NCBI RefSeq assembly: GCF_030813595.1
Contig: NZ_JAUSUH010000006.1
Span: forward strand, 62,001-126,000
Length of the DNA: 64,000 nucleotides
Reading direction: 5' to 3'
DNA from: Ancylobacter vacuolatus
Lineage (GTDB): Bacteria; Pseudomonadota; Alphaproteobacteria; Rhizobiales; Xanthobacteraceae
A model generated the notes under the pieces. The model saw only the letters and a program-made list of their open reading frames with translations, was not told the origin of the DNA and did not search any database. Shown here in pieces: positions 27,456-36,917 of the stretch (position 1 is its first letter; every line of letters starts with the position of its first letter). The translations under genes and the position numbers were made by a program.

Positions 27456-27980
27456 TCAGAAGGCGCCCCGTGACGCCTTGTAGGGTGCCATGCCGGCCCG
27501 GGCGAGCTCATCCGCACGCTCATTCATCTCGTCGCCGGCATGGCCCTTGACCCAGTGCCAGCGAATCTCATGGCGGGCGATGGCCGCCTCCAACCGCTCC
27601 CACAGGTCGACATTCTTCACCGGCTTCTTGTCGGCGGTGCGCCAACCATTGCGCTTCCAGCCGGCGATCCATTTGGTGATGCCGTTGCGCATATATTCGC
27701 TGTCGGTGTGCAGATCGACCGTGCAGGGGCGCTTCAGCGCCTCCAGCGCGGAGATCGCCGCCATCAGCTCCATCCGGTTATTGGTGGTGGGGGATTCGCC
27801 GCCGGAGAGCTCCTTCGCCGAGCCGGCATAGCGCAGGATCGCGCCCCAGCCGCCGGGGCCGGGATTGCCCGAGCAGGCGCCGTCGGTCCAGATCGCGACG
27901 ATGCCTTTCGGCGCATCGCTGGGCGTCTCCGTCCTGGCATCGTCGGCGAAGACGCGGGCGGTTCCGGGGGCTGTCTTCAC
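27456..27980 (-). CDS. rnhA: Ribonuclease HI
   Basis: RNase HI degrades RNA in RNA-DNA hybrids such as R-loops and primers. Catalytic residues appear in order: [17 protein letters not shown] (Asp), [16 protein letters not shown] (Glu), [13 protein letters not shown] (Asp) and [16 protein letters not shown] (Asp). The 174-residue protein has an extra N-terminal segment of about 25 residues before the core. It starts at GTG 27980, overlapping the thrB stop in GTGA, so translation is coupled to thrB. Confidence 0.95.
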   Translation of the reverse strand: MKTAPGTARVFADDARTETPSDAPKGIVAIWTDGACSGNPGPGGWGAILRYAGSAKELSGGESPTTNNRMELMAAISALEALKRPCTVDLHTDSEYMRNGITKWIAGWKRNGWRTADKKPVKNVDLWERLEAAIARHEIRWHWVKGHAGDEMNERADELARAGMAPYKASRGAF

Positions 27981-28957
27981 GGGCTCACGCCTTCAATGAT
28001 GCCGTAGTCGCGCGGGCTCGTCACCGAGCGGTGGAAGCGCAGCTTGCGCAAATATTCCAACGGGTCGTGCGGGCGTACCAGCGCGCCGGGCGGCACGTTG
28101 AGCCAGTCGACCAGCCGGGTGAGCAGGAAGCGCAGCGCCGCCCCGCGCGCGAGCAGCGGCAGCGCCGCAATTTCGTCGGCGCCGAGCGGCCGCTCGCCCT
28201 GATAGGCGGCGAGCAAGGCGCGACCCTTGGTCTGGTTGAAGGCGCCATCCGGCTCGAAGCACCAGGCGTTGAGGCAGATGGCGACGTCATAGGCCAACAG
28301 GTCGTTGCAGCCGAAATAGAAGTCGATCAGGCCGGACAGCCGGCCGTCGGTGAAGAACACATTGTCCGGGAACAGATCGGCATGGATGACGCCGGCCGGC
28401 AGATCCGTCGGCCAGCGCGCCTCCAGCACGGACAGCTCGTCCGCGATGAGCGCCGACAGACCCGGTGCCACCGTATCCGCCCGCTCGCCCGCCTGCTCAT
28501 AGAGCGGGCGCCAGCCGGCGACGGAGAGCGCATTGGCGCGGCGCAGCGCGGTGAAGTCAGCCCCCGCCTTGTGCAGCCCGGCCAGCGCGGCGCCGAGCGC
28601 GGCGCAGTTGGCGGCGGTGGGGCGGCGTACCGAGGTGCCGAGAAGGAAGGTGGCGATTAGCGCCGGCCGCCCGGCCAGCGTGCCGAGCGCCACGCCCTCG
28701 CGGTTGCGCACCGGTTGCGGGCAATCGATGCCGCGCGTCGCCAGATGCTCCATCAGCCCGACGAAGAAGGGCAGGTCAGCGGGGTTCACCCGCTTCTCAT
28801 AGAGCGTCAGGATGAAGCTGCCGGCCTCGGTCTGCAGCAGGTAGTTGGAGTTCTCGACGCCCTCGGCGATGCCCTTGAAGGCACGCAGGCGGCCGAGATC
28901 ATAGGTGGCGAGGAAGGCTTCGAGCTCTTCCGGGGAGACATCGGTGTAAACGGCCAT
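27977..28957 (-). CDS. thrB: Homoserine kinase ThrB (APH-fold type)
   Basis: Phosphorylates homoserine on the way to threonine. The 326-residue protein belongs to the aminoglycoside-phosphotransferase-like ThrB family: [47 protein letters not shown] and [20 protein letters not shown] (catalytic Asp in the Brenner-type motif). [20 protein letters not shown] holds the metal-binding Asp. The order ispH-thrB-rnhA is commonly seen in Rhizobiales. Confidence 0.95.
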   Translation of the reverse strand: MAVYTDVSPEELEAFLATYDLGRLRAFKGIAEGVENSNYLLQTEAGSFILTLYEKRVNPADLPFFVGLMEHLATRGIDCPQPVRNREGVALGTLAGRPALIATFLLGTSVRRPTAANCAALGAALAGLHKAGADFTALRRANALSVAGWRPLYEQAGERADTVAPGLSALIADELSVLEARWPTDLPAGVIHADLFPDNVFFTDGRLSGLIDFYFGCNDLLAYDVAICLNAWCFEPDGAFNQTKGRALLAAYQGERPLGADEIAALPLLARGAALRFLLTRLVDWLNVPPGALVRPHDPLEYLRKLRFHRSVTSPRDYGIIEGVSP

Positions 28958-28972
28958 GGGGTGGGGTCGAGC

Positions 28973-29953
28973 CTATTCGGCAGCATCGGAACGGAGCTGC
29001 CGGGGCAGCGGGAAGAACACGTCCTCATGGGCGGTATGCACCGTCTCCACCTTCAGCGTGTAGCGCGCGGCGAAGGCGTCGAGGATTTCCTCGACGAGGA
29101 TTTCCGGGGCGGAGGCACCGGCGCTGACACCCAGCGAGGCGATGGCGCCGAAGACATTCCAGTCGATCTCGCTCGCGCGCTGCACCAGCACGGCGTGGCG
29201 GCAGCCCTCGCGCTCGGCGGCCTCGCGCAGCCGCTGGGAATTGGAAGAGTTCGGCGCGCCGACCACGATCATCGCGTCCACCTCAGGGGCGACGCGCTTG
29301 ACTGCTTCCTGCCGGTTGGTGGTGGCGTAGCAGATGTCCTCCTTGTGCGGCGCCACCATGGAGGGGAAGCGCTGCCGGAGGATCGCGACGATTTCGGCGG
29401 TGTCGTCGATGGAGAGGGTGGTCTGGGTGGTGAAGGCGAGATTGCCGGGGTCGCGGGGCTGGAAGAGCCGCGCCTGCTCGGCGGTCTCGACCAGCGAGAC
29501 GGCGCCCTCGGGCAACTGGCCCATCGTGCCGATCACCTCGGGATGACCGGCGTGGCCGATGAGCACGACTTCGCGCCCGCGCTTGTGATGCACGGTCGCC
29601 TCGCGGTGCACCTTGGTCACCAGAGGGCAGGTGGCGTCGATGGCGAAGAAGTTTCGCCGGGCCGCGTCCTCCGGCACCGAGCGGGCGACGCCATGGGCGG
29701 AGAAGATGACGGGGGCGGTGGTGCCGGCCGGAATTTCGTGGAGTTCCTCGACGAACACCGCGCCCTTCGCCTTCAGCCCTTCCACGACGTATTTATTGTG
29801 CACGATCTCATGGCGCACATAGACCGGCGGGCCATACATCTCCAACGCCCGCTCCACCGCGTCGATAGCGCGCACCACGCCGGCACAGAAGCCGCGCGGG
29901 GCGCAGAGAAGAACGCGAAGCTCGGGCTTCCGGGCAGATGTTTCGGGGGTCAT
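28973..29953 (-). CDS. ispH: 4-hydroxy-3-methylbut-2-enyl diphosphate reductase IspH
   Basis: IspH performs the last step of the MEP isoprenoid pathway, giving IPP and DMAPP (the MiaA co-substrate). ATG 29953 gives 326 residues. The iron-sulfur cysteines are in [23 protein letters not shown] and [33 protein letters not shown] and [16 protein letters not shown] are typical substrate-binding segments. Extra upstream residues to 30085 overlap the yceI gene region and lack similarity, so are excluded. Confidence 0.95.
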   Translation of the reverse strand: MTPETSARKPELRVLLCAPRGFCAGVVRAIDAVERALEMYGPPVYVRHEIVHNKYVVEGLKAKGAVFVEELHEIPAGTTAPVIFSAHGVARSVPEDAARRNFFAIDATCPLVTKVHREATVHHKRGREVVLIGHAGHPEVIGTMGQLPEGAVSLVETAEQARLFQPRDPGNLAFTTQTTLSIDDTAEIVAILRQRFPSMVAPHKEDICYATTNRQEAVKRVAPEVDAMIVVGAPNSSNSQRLREAAEREGCRHAVLVQRASEIDWNVFGAIASLGVSAGASAPEILVEEILDAFAARYTLKVETVHTAHEDVFFPLPRQLRSDAAE

Positions 29954-30020
29954 CGCAGGGTCCAGCGGGGCCTCGCCATCGTCATGGGTGCCGGGGCCCG
30001 CGCTGTCAAGCGTGGCCGGA

Positions 30021-30665
30021 TCAGGGCTGCTTGATGAAGGCGCCGACAATGTCGAGGGCCACCTCGTCGGAAATGACCGGCGCACCGAAACCCAGGCCGA
30101 AATCGCTGCGGCGGATTTCGGCGGTGGCGGTGAAGCCGATATTCTCGGCCTTGGTCATCGGGTTGATGCCGGCGCCGAAGAAGCTGGTGTCCAGCGTCAC
30201 CGGCTTGGTCACGCCATGGATCGTCAGTTCGCCCTCAATGGTGGCGTCGGTGCCTTCAACCGTCACCCGGGTGGATTTGAAGCTGGCGGTAGGGAATTTC
30301 GCCGCGTCGAAAAGTTCCGGGCTCGCCAGATGCGTGGCGAAGCCTTCCGAAGTAACGCGCAGGCCGGAGATAGGAACGGTGATCTCCAGCTTCGCCTCCT
30401 CGGGTTTTGTCGGGTCGAGAACCAGCGTCCCGCTGGAGGCGCCGAACATGCCGGCGAGTGGGGTGATTCCCATGTGGTCGACGGTCCAGACGATCTGGGT
30501 GTGATCCGGGTCGACGGTGTAGCTGCCGCCGGTAATGCCGGCGACATCCTCGGTGCCGGGCATTGGCGCGCTCTGCGGCGCGGGGCTCTCTTGCGCGAAG
30601 CTGGGCTGGGCGCCGGCGGTGAATCCGATCAGCAGGGCTGTCGCCAGAAGTCGAATGGGCTTCAT
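30021..30665 (-). CDS. YceI family periplasmic protein
   Basis: The 214-residue protein has a signal peptide ([20 protein letters not shown]) and the YceI lipocalin-like fold: [40 protein letters not shown] and [21 protein letters not shown]. Family members bind polyisoprenoids and are induced by base or stress in some bacteria. It is monocistronic, and a gap of about 260 bases separates it from the divergent trcR start. Confidence 0.92.
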   Translation of the reverse strand: MKPIRLLATALLIGFTAGAQPSFAQESPAPQSAPMPGTEDVAGITGGSYTVDPDHTQIVWTVDHMGITPLAGMFGASSGTLVLDPTKPEEAKLEITVPISGLRVTSEGFATHLASPELFDAAKFPTASFKSTRVTVEGTDATIEGELTIHGVTKPVTLDTSFFGAGINPMTKAENIGFTATAEIRRSDFGLGFGAPVISDEVALDIVGAFIKQP

Positions 30666-30924
30666 TGGTTTCTCCTCGATTCGGGTCGGCGGACGCTATC
30701 AGCCGCCCTGCGGCGCGGCCACACCGACCCTCGTCTTAGGATTTGCAGGAAGGCGCGCGGAAGCCTATATTCTTCGCATCCCGGTCATCGCGAGACGGTC
30801 CGAGGCTCCGCCCCGCAGGGTGGTGGGGCGCGGGGAGAAGTTTGCGCGGCCGAAAGACCTCAAATCTGCACGCCGGCTCGGTTTCATCGCCAGCCCGGCG
30901 CCTCACTGGATGGAGCTGCGTCCC

Positions 30925-31635
30925 ATGGCGAACGCCCCCCTCATGCCGAAGGCCACCGCCGTGTGGCTGGTCGAGAATACCGCGCTGACCTTCGACCAGA
31001 TCGCGGACTTTTGTAAGCTGCACGTGCTTGAGGTGAAGGGCATCGCCGATGGCGAGGTCGCGCAGGGCATCAAGGGCAGCGACCCGATGACCACCAGCCA
31101 GCTGGCCCGCGAGGAAATCGAGCGCGCCGAGAAGAACCCCAATTACCGCCTGAAGCTGCTGGAATCGAAGGTGCGCCTGCCCGAGCCCAAGCGCCGCCGC
31201 GGCCCGCGCTACACCCCGGTTTCCAAGCGCCAGGATCGTCCGAACGCGATTCTCTGGCTGCTGCGCAACCATCCGGAGCTGAAGGACAGCCAGATCATGC
31301 GGCTGGTGGGCACCACCAAGACGACCATCGAGTCGATCAAGGAGCGCACCCACTGGAACGCGGCGCATCTGACGCCGATGGACCCGGTGACGCTGGGCCT
31401 GTGCTCGCAGATCGACCTCGATATCGAAGTGCAGCGCTCCTCTAAGGACCGCCCCGCCTCGGCGGCGCCGTCCGGCGAGCACGAGGCGACGCTGCTGCCG
31501 GTCGACGTCTCGATCGGCGACGGGCCGGAGCCCTTCGTGCCGAGCCGCAAGCCGCGCGAGGAGCCGATCGACCTGGAGACCGTGTTCGCCAAGCTGGGTG
31601 GTTCGCGCAAGAGCGAGGTCGACGACGAGGAATAA
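30925..31635 (+). CDS. trcR: TrcR-type DUF1013 cell-cycle transcriptional regulator
   Basis: DUF1013 proteins are conserved in alphaproteobacteria and known as TrcR in Caulobacter, with a transcription-associated role. ATG 30925 (GGAG 9 bases upstream) gives 236 residues beginning MANAPLMPKATAVWLVENTA. The helix-turn-helix-like segments TFDQIADFCKLHVLEVKGIA and ELKDSQIMRLVGTTKTTIES are separated by basic RRRGPRYTPVSKRQDRPNAI. The C-terminal 60 residues are variable, ending in an acidic tail. A perfect terminator follows at 31670. Confidence 0.9.
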   Translation: MANAPLMPKATAVWLVENTALTFDQIADFCKLHVLEVKGIADGEVAQGIKGSDPMTTSQLAREEIERAEKNPNYRLKLLESKVRLPEPKRRRGPRYTPVSKRQDRPNAILWLLRNHPELKDSQIMRLVGTTKTTIESIKERTHWNAAHLTPMDPVTLGLCSQIDLDIEVQRSSKDRPASAAPSGEHEATLLPVDVSIGDGPEPFVPSRKPREEPIDLETVFAKLGGSRKSEVDDEE

Positions 31636-31669
31636 GCCCGGCCCTGCGGCGCGCGGCCTGAACGATCAG

Positions 31670-31699
31670 AGCCCGGGGCGATGCGCCCCGGGCTTTTTT
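31670..31699 (+). terminator. Strong intrinsic terminator after trcR
   Basis: A perfect 11-bp stem (31670-31680 with 31684-31694) with an ATG loop is followed by a run of T. It lies 35 bases after the trcR stop and separates it from the convergent acyl-CoA synthetase gene. Confidence 0.93.
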
Positions 31700-31711
31700 C
31701 GTGAGGGGCGC

Positions 31712-33640
31712 CTATGCGGCCGTCACCTTGGCGAAGCCGCGCGCGCCTAGGGCGAGGGCGATCTCATCGAGCGCGGCCGGGTCGTCGATGGTGGCCGGCA
31801 TGTTCCACGGCTCGGCATCGGCGATCTTCTTCATCGTGCCGCGCAGAATCTTGCCGGAGCGCGTCTTGGGCAGGCGGTTGACGGTGATGGCGAGGCGGAA
31901 GGCTGCCACCGGGCCGATGCGCTCGCGCACCAGCGCCACGATCTCCGCCTCGATATCGGCCGGCGAGCGGAAGACTCCCGCCTTCAGCACCACGAAGCCG
32001 CACGGCACCTCGCCCTTCAGCTCGTCATGAATGCCGATGACCGCGCATTCCGCGACATCGGCATGGGCGGCCAGCACTTCCTCCATGCCGCCGGTGGAGA
32101 GCCGGTGGCCGGCGACATTGATGATGTCGTCGGTGCGGCCCATGATGAAGAGTTGGCCATTGGCATCGGTGAAGCCGGCATCCGCCGTCTTGTAGTAGCC
32201 GGGGAAATCGACGAGGTAGCTCTCGCGAAAGCGCTCGTCCTGCCGCCACAGCGTCGGCAGGCAGCCGGGCGGCAGCGGCAGCTTGATGGCGATGGAGCCC
32301 ATGCGGTCGGGGCCCACGGGGTGGCCGCCCTCGTCGAGAATGTCGACCTGATAGCCCGGCATCGGCACACCCGTGGAGCCGACGCGGATCGGCAGGGCGC
32401 CGAGGCCGACCGGGTTGCCGGCAATGGCCCATCCGGTCTCTGTCTGCCACCAGTGATCCACCACCGGCACGCCCAGCCGGGCTTTGGCCCATTCCACCGT
32501 GTCGGGGTCGGCCCGCTCCCCGGCGAGGAAAAGGGTACGCAGGCTGGAGCGGTCATAATCGCCCATCAGCCGCCCTTCCGGGTCTTCCTTCTTGATGGCG
32601 CGCAGGGCGGTGGGGGCGGTGAACAGCACCGCCACCCGGTATTCTTCGATCACCCGCCAGAAGGCGCCGGCATCCGGCGTGCCCACGGGCTTGCCCTCGT
32701 AAAGGACGGTGGTGCAGCCAGCGAGCAGCGGGGCGTAGACGATGTAGGAATGACCCACCACCCAGCCAATGTCGGAGGCCGACCAGTAGACCTCTCCCGG
32801 GCGTACGTCATAGAGGCCTTCCATCGACCAGCGGAGCGCCACCATATAGCCGCCGCTGTCGCGCACCACACCCTTGGGCTTTCCGGTCGTGCCCGAGGTA
32901 TAGAGGATGTAGAGCGGATCGGTGGCCTCCACCGGCACGCAGTCCGCCCGCGTGCCGGCCGCGCGGGCCTGCTCGCGCCGGGCCGCCCAGTCATGGTCCC
33001 GGTCGGCAACAAGCCGGGCCTCGATTTGCGGGCGCTGGAAGATGAGGCAGGCGTCCGGCTTGTGCTTCGCCATGGTCAAGGCGAGGTCCAGCAGCGGCTT
33101 GTAGTGGACGACCCGCGAGGGCTCGATGCCGCAGGAGGCGGAGAGCACGACCTTGGGCTGGGCGTCCTCGATGCGGCTGGCGAGCTCGGCGGCGGCGAAG
33201 CCGCCGAACACCACCGAATGCACCGCCCCGATACGGGCGCAGGCCAGCATGGCGAACACGGCTTCCGGGATCATCGGCATGTAGATGACGACGCGGTCGC
33301 CCTTGTCGACGCCGAGCTCGCGCAGCACGCCGGCGAGCAGGCTCACCTCGTCCTTCAGCTCGGCATAGGTAACGGTGCGCTTGGCGCCGGCGACGGGGCT
33401 GTCATAGAACATCGCCGGCTGCGCGCCGCGGCCGCTGTCGACGTGCCGATCCACCGCATTGTGGCAGACATTGGTTGTCCAGCCGGGAAACCAGCGGCCA
33501 TAGATGCCCTGCGAGGCATCAAAGGTGCGCTCGCCTTCCGACGTCCAGTCGATGGCGCCGGCGGCGTCGCGCCAGAAACCCTCGGAGTCGCGAATGGAAC
33601 GTGCGTGCATGTCGGGGTAGCGGCTGGCGGGACCGGGCAT
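31712..33640 (-). CDS. prpE: Acyl-CoA synthetase, PrpE (propionate-CoA ligase) type
   Basis: ATP-dependent ligase making an acyl-AMP then acyl-CoA from a short-chain acid. The 642-residue protein shows YILYTSGTTGKPKGVVRDSG (AMP loop), VDHWWQTETGWAI, GYYKTADAGFTDANGQLFIMGRTDDIINVAGHRLS and KTRSGKILRGTMKKIA with the acylated lysine. NLFLAGERADPDT-like TLFLAGERADPDTVEWAKA and GGMEEVL are closer to propionyl-CoA synthetase than to acetyl-CoA synthetase, so propionate is the likely substrate. The start at ATG 33640 follows GGGAG; an alternative in-frame start lies upstream. Confidence 0.88.
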   Translation of the reverse strand: MPGPASRYPDMHARSIRDSEGFWRDAAGAIDWTSEGERTFDASQGIYGRWFPGWTTNVCHNAVDRHVDSGRGAQPAMFYDSPVAGAKRTVTYAELKDEVSLLAGVLRELGVDKGDRVVIYMPMIPEAVFAMLACARIGAVHSVVFGGFAAAELASRIEDAQPKVVLSASCGIEPSRVVHYKPLLDLALTMAKHKPDACLIFQRPQIEARLVADRDHDWAARREQARAAGTRADCVPVEATDPLYILYTSGTTGKPKGVVRDSGGYMVALRWSMEGLYDVRPGEVYWSASDIGWVVGHSYIVYAPLLAGCTTVLYEGKPVGTPDAGAFWRVIEEYRVAVLFTAPTALRAIKKEDPEGRLMGDYDRSSLRTLFLAGERADPDTVEWAKARLGVPVVDHWWQTETGWAIAGNPVGLGALPIRVGSTGVPMPGYQVDILDEGGHPVGPDRMGSIAIKLPLPPGCLPTLWRQDERFRESYLVDFPGYYKTADAGFTDANGQLFIMGRTDDIINVAGHRLSTGGMEEVLAAHADVAECAVIGIHDELKGEVPCGFVVLKAGVFRSPADIEAEIVALVRERIGPVAAFRLAITVNRLPKTRSGKILRGTMKKIADAEPWNMPATIDDPAALDEIALALGARGFAKVTAA

Positions 33641-33777
33641 CGCGGGCGTCTCCCTCAGGAACATTCTTGTCGGATAGCTTTTTATTGCCCCGAGATTTCG
33701 CCTTTCGCGACGGTATGGCAAGACGCTGAAATGCTTACGCCCTTCGTCGGGTTTGTCCCGGCCCCTGCGTCCGCACG

Positions 33778-33810
33778 CACGAAAACGAACCGCCGGCAGA
33801 ATGCCGGCGG
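33778..33810 (-). terminator. Terminator after DUF465 gene
   Basis: CCGCCGGC (33790-33797) pairs with GCCGGCGG (33803-33810) around an AGAAT loop. On the minus strand the stem is followed by TTCGTTTTC. It fits the end of the minus-strand DUF465 gene at 33969. The rest of the gap 33641-33968 shows no gene or repeat that I can support. Confidence 0.6.
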
Positions 33811-33968
33811 CCGGGTCTTGCGTCCAATCACTGGAAGGTCGTGAATTCAGGCTGGCACAGCCACAGCGGACTGTTCGATCGCCTTGATCGGTTCGCCAAA
33901 CAGCCCTCAAACTCGATGAGAGACAAAGGCTCGTCCGATCAGCGTGTCGCAGACTGACCGCACTGGCT

Positions 33969-34145
33969 TCAGTGCAGCGTTCCGCCCTTGCAGCGGGCGA
34001 TCTCGTCCTTGAGGATCAGTTTTCGCCGTTTGAGATCGGCAATGCGGGTGTCGTCCGTCGCAGGGCGGGTAATCTCTTCTCGCAACTGCTTCTCGAGTGC
34101 CTGGTGGCGACGTTCCAACTCGGCAACATGCGACTGCATGGTCAT
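33969..34145 (-). CDS. DUF465 (YdcH) small coiled-coil protein A
   Basis: The 58-residue protein is a typical DUF465 member: MQSHVAELERRHQALEKQLR, then a short loop (ITRPATDDTR) and KRRKLILKDEIARCKGGT. It is one helical hairpin. GGAG with 10-base spacing favours ATG 34145 over an upstream ATG at 34181. A second member of the family lies divergently at 34356. Function of the family is unknown. Confidence 0.88.
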   Translation of the reverse strand: MTMQSHVAELERRHQALEKQLREEITRPATDDTRIADLKRRKLILKDEIARCKGGTLH

Positions 34146-34355
34146 GGACAGTATCTCCCTGTCTTCCGAAGCGAACGTCATCAGTCTGTCACGAGAGGCG
34201 CGGGCTGTCGATCAAAGGATGTGCTGCACTGCAGCGTGGTAATGGGAGGGGCCGGCTGCCCCGCTGTTGCGGCCGGCGGCGAGGGCGGCGATACTCTGTC
34301 CGGACCCCGGCCGTGCCGGGGATGAGTCGGTTTTCGGGTCGGGCGTTTGACACAG

Positions 34356-34562
34356 ATGACGGCGGATGAGGAACGCGAGCTCCTGGCTCACCTCGAGCGC
34401 TTGCGGCAGGAGCACCGTGATCTGGATATCGCGATCCAGGCACTGCAGGATATGCCGGGCAGCGACCAGCTGCAGCTTGCCCGTTTCAAGAAGCGCAAGC
34501 TGCAGCTGCGCGACCGCATAGGCTATATCGAGGATCAGATCTGCCCCGACATCATCGCCTGA
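34356..34562 (+). CDS. DUF465 (YdcH) small coiled-coil protein B
   Basis: The 68-residue protein has the DUF465 pattern: ERELLAHLERLRQEHRDLDI, an AIQALQDMPGSDQL turn and KKRKLQLRDRIGYIEDQI. It starts at ATG 34356; a TTG at 34347 is also in frame. It is divergent to DUF465 gene A with about 200 bases between, so the two paralogues may be co-regulated from one region. Confidence 0.85.
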   Translation: MTADEERELLAHLERLRQEHRDLDIAIQALQDMPGSDQLQLARFKKRKLQLRDRIGYIEDQICPDIIA

Positions 34563-34640
34563 GCGGCGGGAAGGGGGCTGGTTGCCCGCGGGAAATCCCG
34601 GCGCGGGGCTGGCCCCGGCCGGGAATCCGCGGCTCTATGT

Positions 34641-35126
34641 TCAGAACTGGGTGAGCAGCACGTCGGCGTTGGTCTTGTCGGCCTTGCTCGGCACGTCCTC
34701 GACATTGAGGATCATCACCTCGCCATCGTCGACCAGCATGGAATAGCGCTTGGAGCGCAGGCCGAGGCCGGCCCCCGAGGCATCGAAATCGAGGCCGACC
34801 GCCTTGGCGAACTCGGCATTGCCGTCCGAGAGGAAGACGATCTTGCCATTGGCATTGGACGCCTTTTCCCAGGCCGCCATGACGAAGGGATCGTTCACCG
34901 CCGTCACCGCAATGGTGCTGACGCCCTTGGCGAGGATTTCCTCGGCGCGGGCGATGAAGCTCGGCAGGTGGTTCTTGTGGCAGGTGGGCGTGAAGGCGCC
35001 GGGAACGGCGAACAGCACGACCTTCTTGTTCTTGAAGAGCTCATCGGTGGACTTCGGCACCGGGCCGTCCTCCGTGGCCACGCGGAATGTGACGCTGGGG
35101 AGCTGGTCGCCGACCTTGATCGTCAT
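34641..35126 (-). CDS. Peroxiredoxin (Prx5-like)
   Basis: A thiol peroxidase that reduces peroxides. The 161-residue protein has the peroxidatic Cys49 in PGAFTPTCHKNHLPSF and the Prx5/AhpE-like segments GDQLPSVTFRVATEDGP, VAVNDPFVMAAW-like VTAVNDPFVMAAWEKA and LDFDASGAGLGLRSKRYSML. No second cysteine is visible, so it is probably a 1-Cys type needing glutathione/glutaredoxin. ATG 35126 has AAAGGAAA upstream. The frame upstream to 35483 is not coding. Confidence 0.93.
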   Translation of the reverse strand: MTIKVGDQLPSVTFRVATEDGPVPKSTDELFKNKKVVLFAVPGAFTPTCHKNHLPSFIARAEEILAKGVSTIAVTAVNDPFVMAAWEKASNANGKIVFLSDGNAEFAKAVGLDFDASGAGLGLRSKRYSMLVDDGEVMILNVEDVPSKADKTNADVLLTQF

Positions 35127-35259
35127 GGGTGTTTCCTTTCTTACGGCGGAAAATGTGGGGACGGAACCCGCCGAGGGACCGTGCAGACCGGCGCCCGCCG
35201 CGACCGGCGGGTCCGGTCGGCCGGTACCATAGCGGTTTCCTTCCCGACGGGAAGCGCGT

Positions 35260-36114
35260 TCAACGGGCGGAAAGGGGGGTGTCCACCTCGATCGCGCGCT
35301 CGCCATCGACGAGGGTGAAGCGCAGGCGGGCGGTGGTGACGTCCGCGCCCTTGGGAACCCCATCGACCGGCAGCACGAAAACGGTCCGTCCGTCGACCCC
35401 GGTCTCGCGCGCCGGCAGCGGCAGCGCCCAGTCCTCGTCCGGCCCCTCCACGAACAGATCGGCCGTGGCGGCGTGGTCAACATGGGTCACGATGCGGATG
35501 GAGGTGCCCCCGGAGGCATGGTGCAGCTCGGCGGTAGCGATGCCGGGCTCGCCCTTGGCGCCGAGGCCCTGCGCGCCCAGCACCGCCGAGCGCGGAACGC
35601 TCGCCAGCGCCTGCGCCAGGGCGGCGGAGGGGGCGCCGGTGTCGCCGGGCTGCAGGGCCAGATCGAGCGCGGCATTGGCCGGTTGGCAGATCTTGCCGCA
35701 GACGGCGAAATCAAGGTTCAGCTTCAGCTCGACCGGCTGCGTGCGGTCCTTCGGCGTGATGCGCAGCGGCAGGACGACGTCGTGCTTATAGCCGATGGAG
35801 AAGGAGCCGCCATCATCGAACCGCGACGGTGCCGGCCACAGCACCTCGACGGCCTCGACATTGCGCGAACCGCTCCAGTCGAAATGCGGCGGCACTCCAC
35901 TGTCGCCGGGATAGCGCCAATAGGTCTTCAGCCCCGGGGGCAGACGGATTTCGACGCCGCCCATCAGCGCGCCGTCCTGGCTCCCGCCCGCGACGAGGCG
36001 CGCGGCGGTACCCTCCGGGGCCGACCAGGCGGACATGTCGCCCGCGAGGGCCGAGCCCGCGAGGGGCACGAGCGCGAGCGAGCACAGAGTGAAGTGACGC
36101 AGACGGGACAGCAT
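35260..36114 (-). CDS. DsbD-alpha domain protein (no membrane domain)
   Basis: The 284-residue protein has a signal peptide (FTLCSLALVPLAGSALA) and one DsbD N-terminal (alpha) type domain: WSAPEGTAARLVAGGS, IRLPPGLKTYWRYPGDSGVP, LRITPKDRTQPVELKLNLDFAVCGKICQPANA. The two cysteines of CGKIC correspond to the redox pair in CKDIC-like motifs. The membrane beta domain and gamma domain of full DsbD are absent. The frame extends upstream to 37677, but only this part has signal and domain. It is divergent from yqgE. Confidence 0.82.
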   Translation of the reverse strand: MLSRLRHFTLCSLALVPLAGSALAGDMSAWSAPEGTAARLVAGGSQDGALMGGVEIRLPPGLKTYWRYPGDSGVPPHFDWSGSRNVEAVEVLWPAPSRFDDGGSFSIGYKHDVVLPLRITPKDRTQPVELKLNLDFAVCGKICQPANAALDLALQPGDTGAPSAALAQALASVPRSAVLGAQGLGAKGEPGIATAELHHASGGTSIRIVTHVDHAATADLFVEGPDEDWALPLPARETGVDGRTVFVLPVDGVPKGADVTTARLRFTLVDGERAIEVDTPLSAR

Positions 36115-36249
36115 GGCCTTGGCGATAGCCTCTCCACTCGGGATGGGGAAGTCGCGCGGGGCGCACTTTCGTGTGAGGCCGCGACGGTCGGCCGGTCGAC
36201 ATGAGTCGCCGGGCTTGAAAATGCCCCGGCGGGGATTAGGCTTCCCCTC

Positions 36250-36876
36250 ATGTGGATCGGACGCGAGCGCCCCCGAAGTCCCGACGCCCCTGCCGGCGGG
36301 ACTTTCCTTGACGGACAGATGCTGGTCGCCATGCCGGGCATGCGGGACGAGCGTTTCGCCCGCGCGGTGATCTATCTGTGTGCGCACTCGCCGGAAGGGG
36401 CGATGGGCATCGTGGTCAACCAGCCGGCCAGCCACGTGAATTTTCCCGATCTGCTGGTCCAGCTGGACGTCATTCCGCAAGAGGAGCGCATTCATCTGCC
36501 GCGCAGCGCCGGCGGGGTGAAGGTGCTGCGCGGGGGGCCGGTGGAAACCGGGCGCGGCTTCGTGCTGCACACGGCCGATTTCTTCATCCAGGATTCGACC
36601 CTGCCGATCGATGACGGGATCTGCCTGACGGCGACGCTCGACATTCTCCGGGCGATGGCGACCGGCAGCGGGCCGGCCAGCGCGATGCTGGCGCTGGGCT
36701 ATGCCGGCTGGGCGCCGGGGCAGCTCGAAAACGAAATCCAGCAGAATGGCTGGCTGCATTGCCCGGCCGATCCGACGCTGGTGTTCGAGGCCGAGGCCGG
36801 CGAGAAATACGATCTGGCCCTGCGCAAGATCGGCATCGACCCCCGCATGCTCTCCAGCGAGGCGGGCCACGCCTGA
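36250..36876 (+). CDS. yqgE: YqgE/AlgH family (UPF0301) protein
   Basis: The 208-residue protein shows the family pattern: [77 protein letters not shown] and [20 protein letters not shown]. No catalytic residues are known and the cellular role is unclear. The 135-base gap to the DsbD-alpha gene holds promoters for both. Confidence 0.94.
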   Translation: MWIGRERPRSPDAPAGGTFLDGQMLVAMPGMRDERFARAVIYLCAHSPEGAMGIVVNQPASHVNFPDLLVQLDVIPQEERIHLPRSAGGVKVLRGGPVETGRGFVLHTADFFIQDSTLPIDDGICLTATLDILRAMATGSGPASAMLALGYAGWAPGQLENEIQQNGWLHCPADPTLVFEAEAGEKYDLALRKIGIDPRMLSSEAGHA

Positions 36877-36917
36877 GCCCGCACACGGCCGGGTGGGCGT
36901 GACGCTTACCTTCAGTT

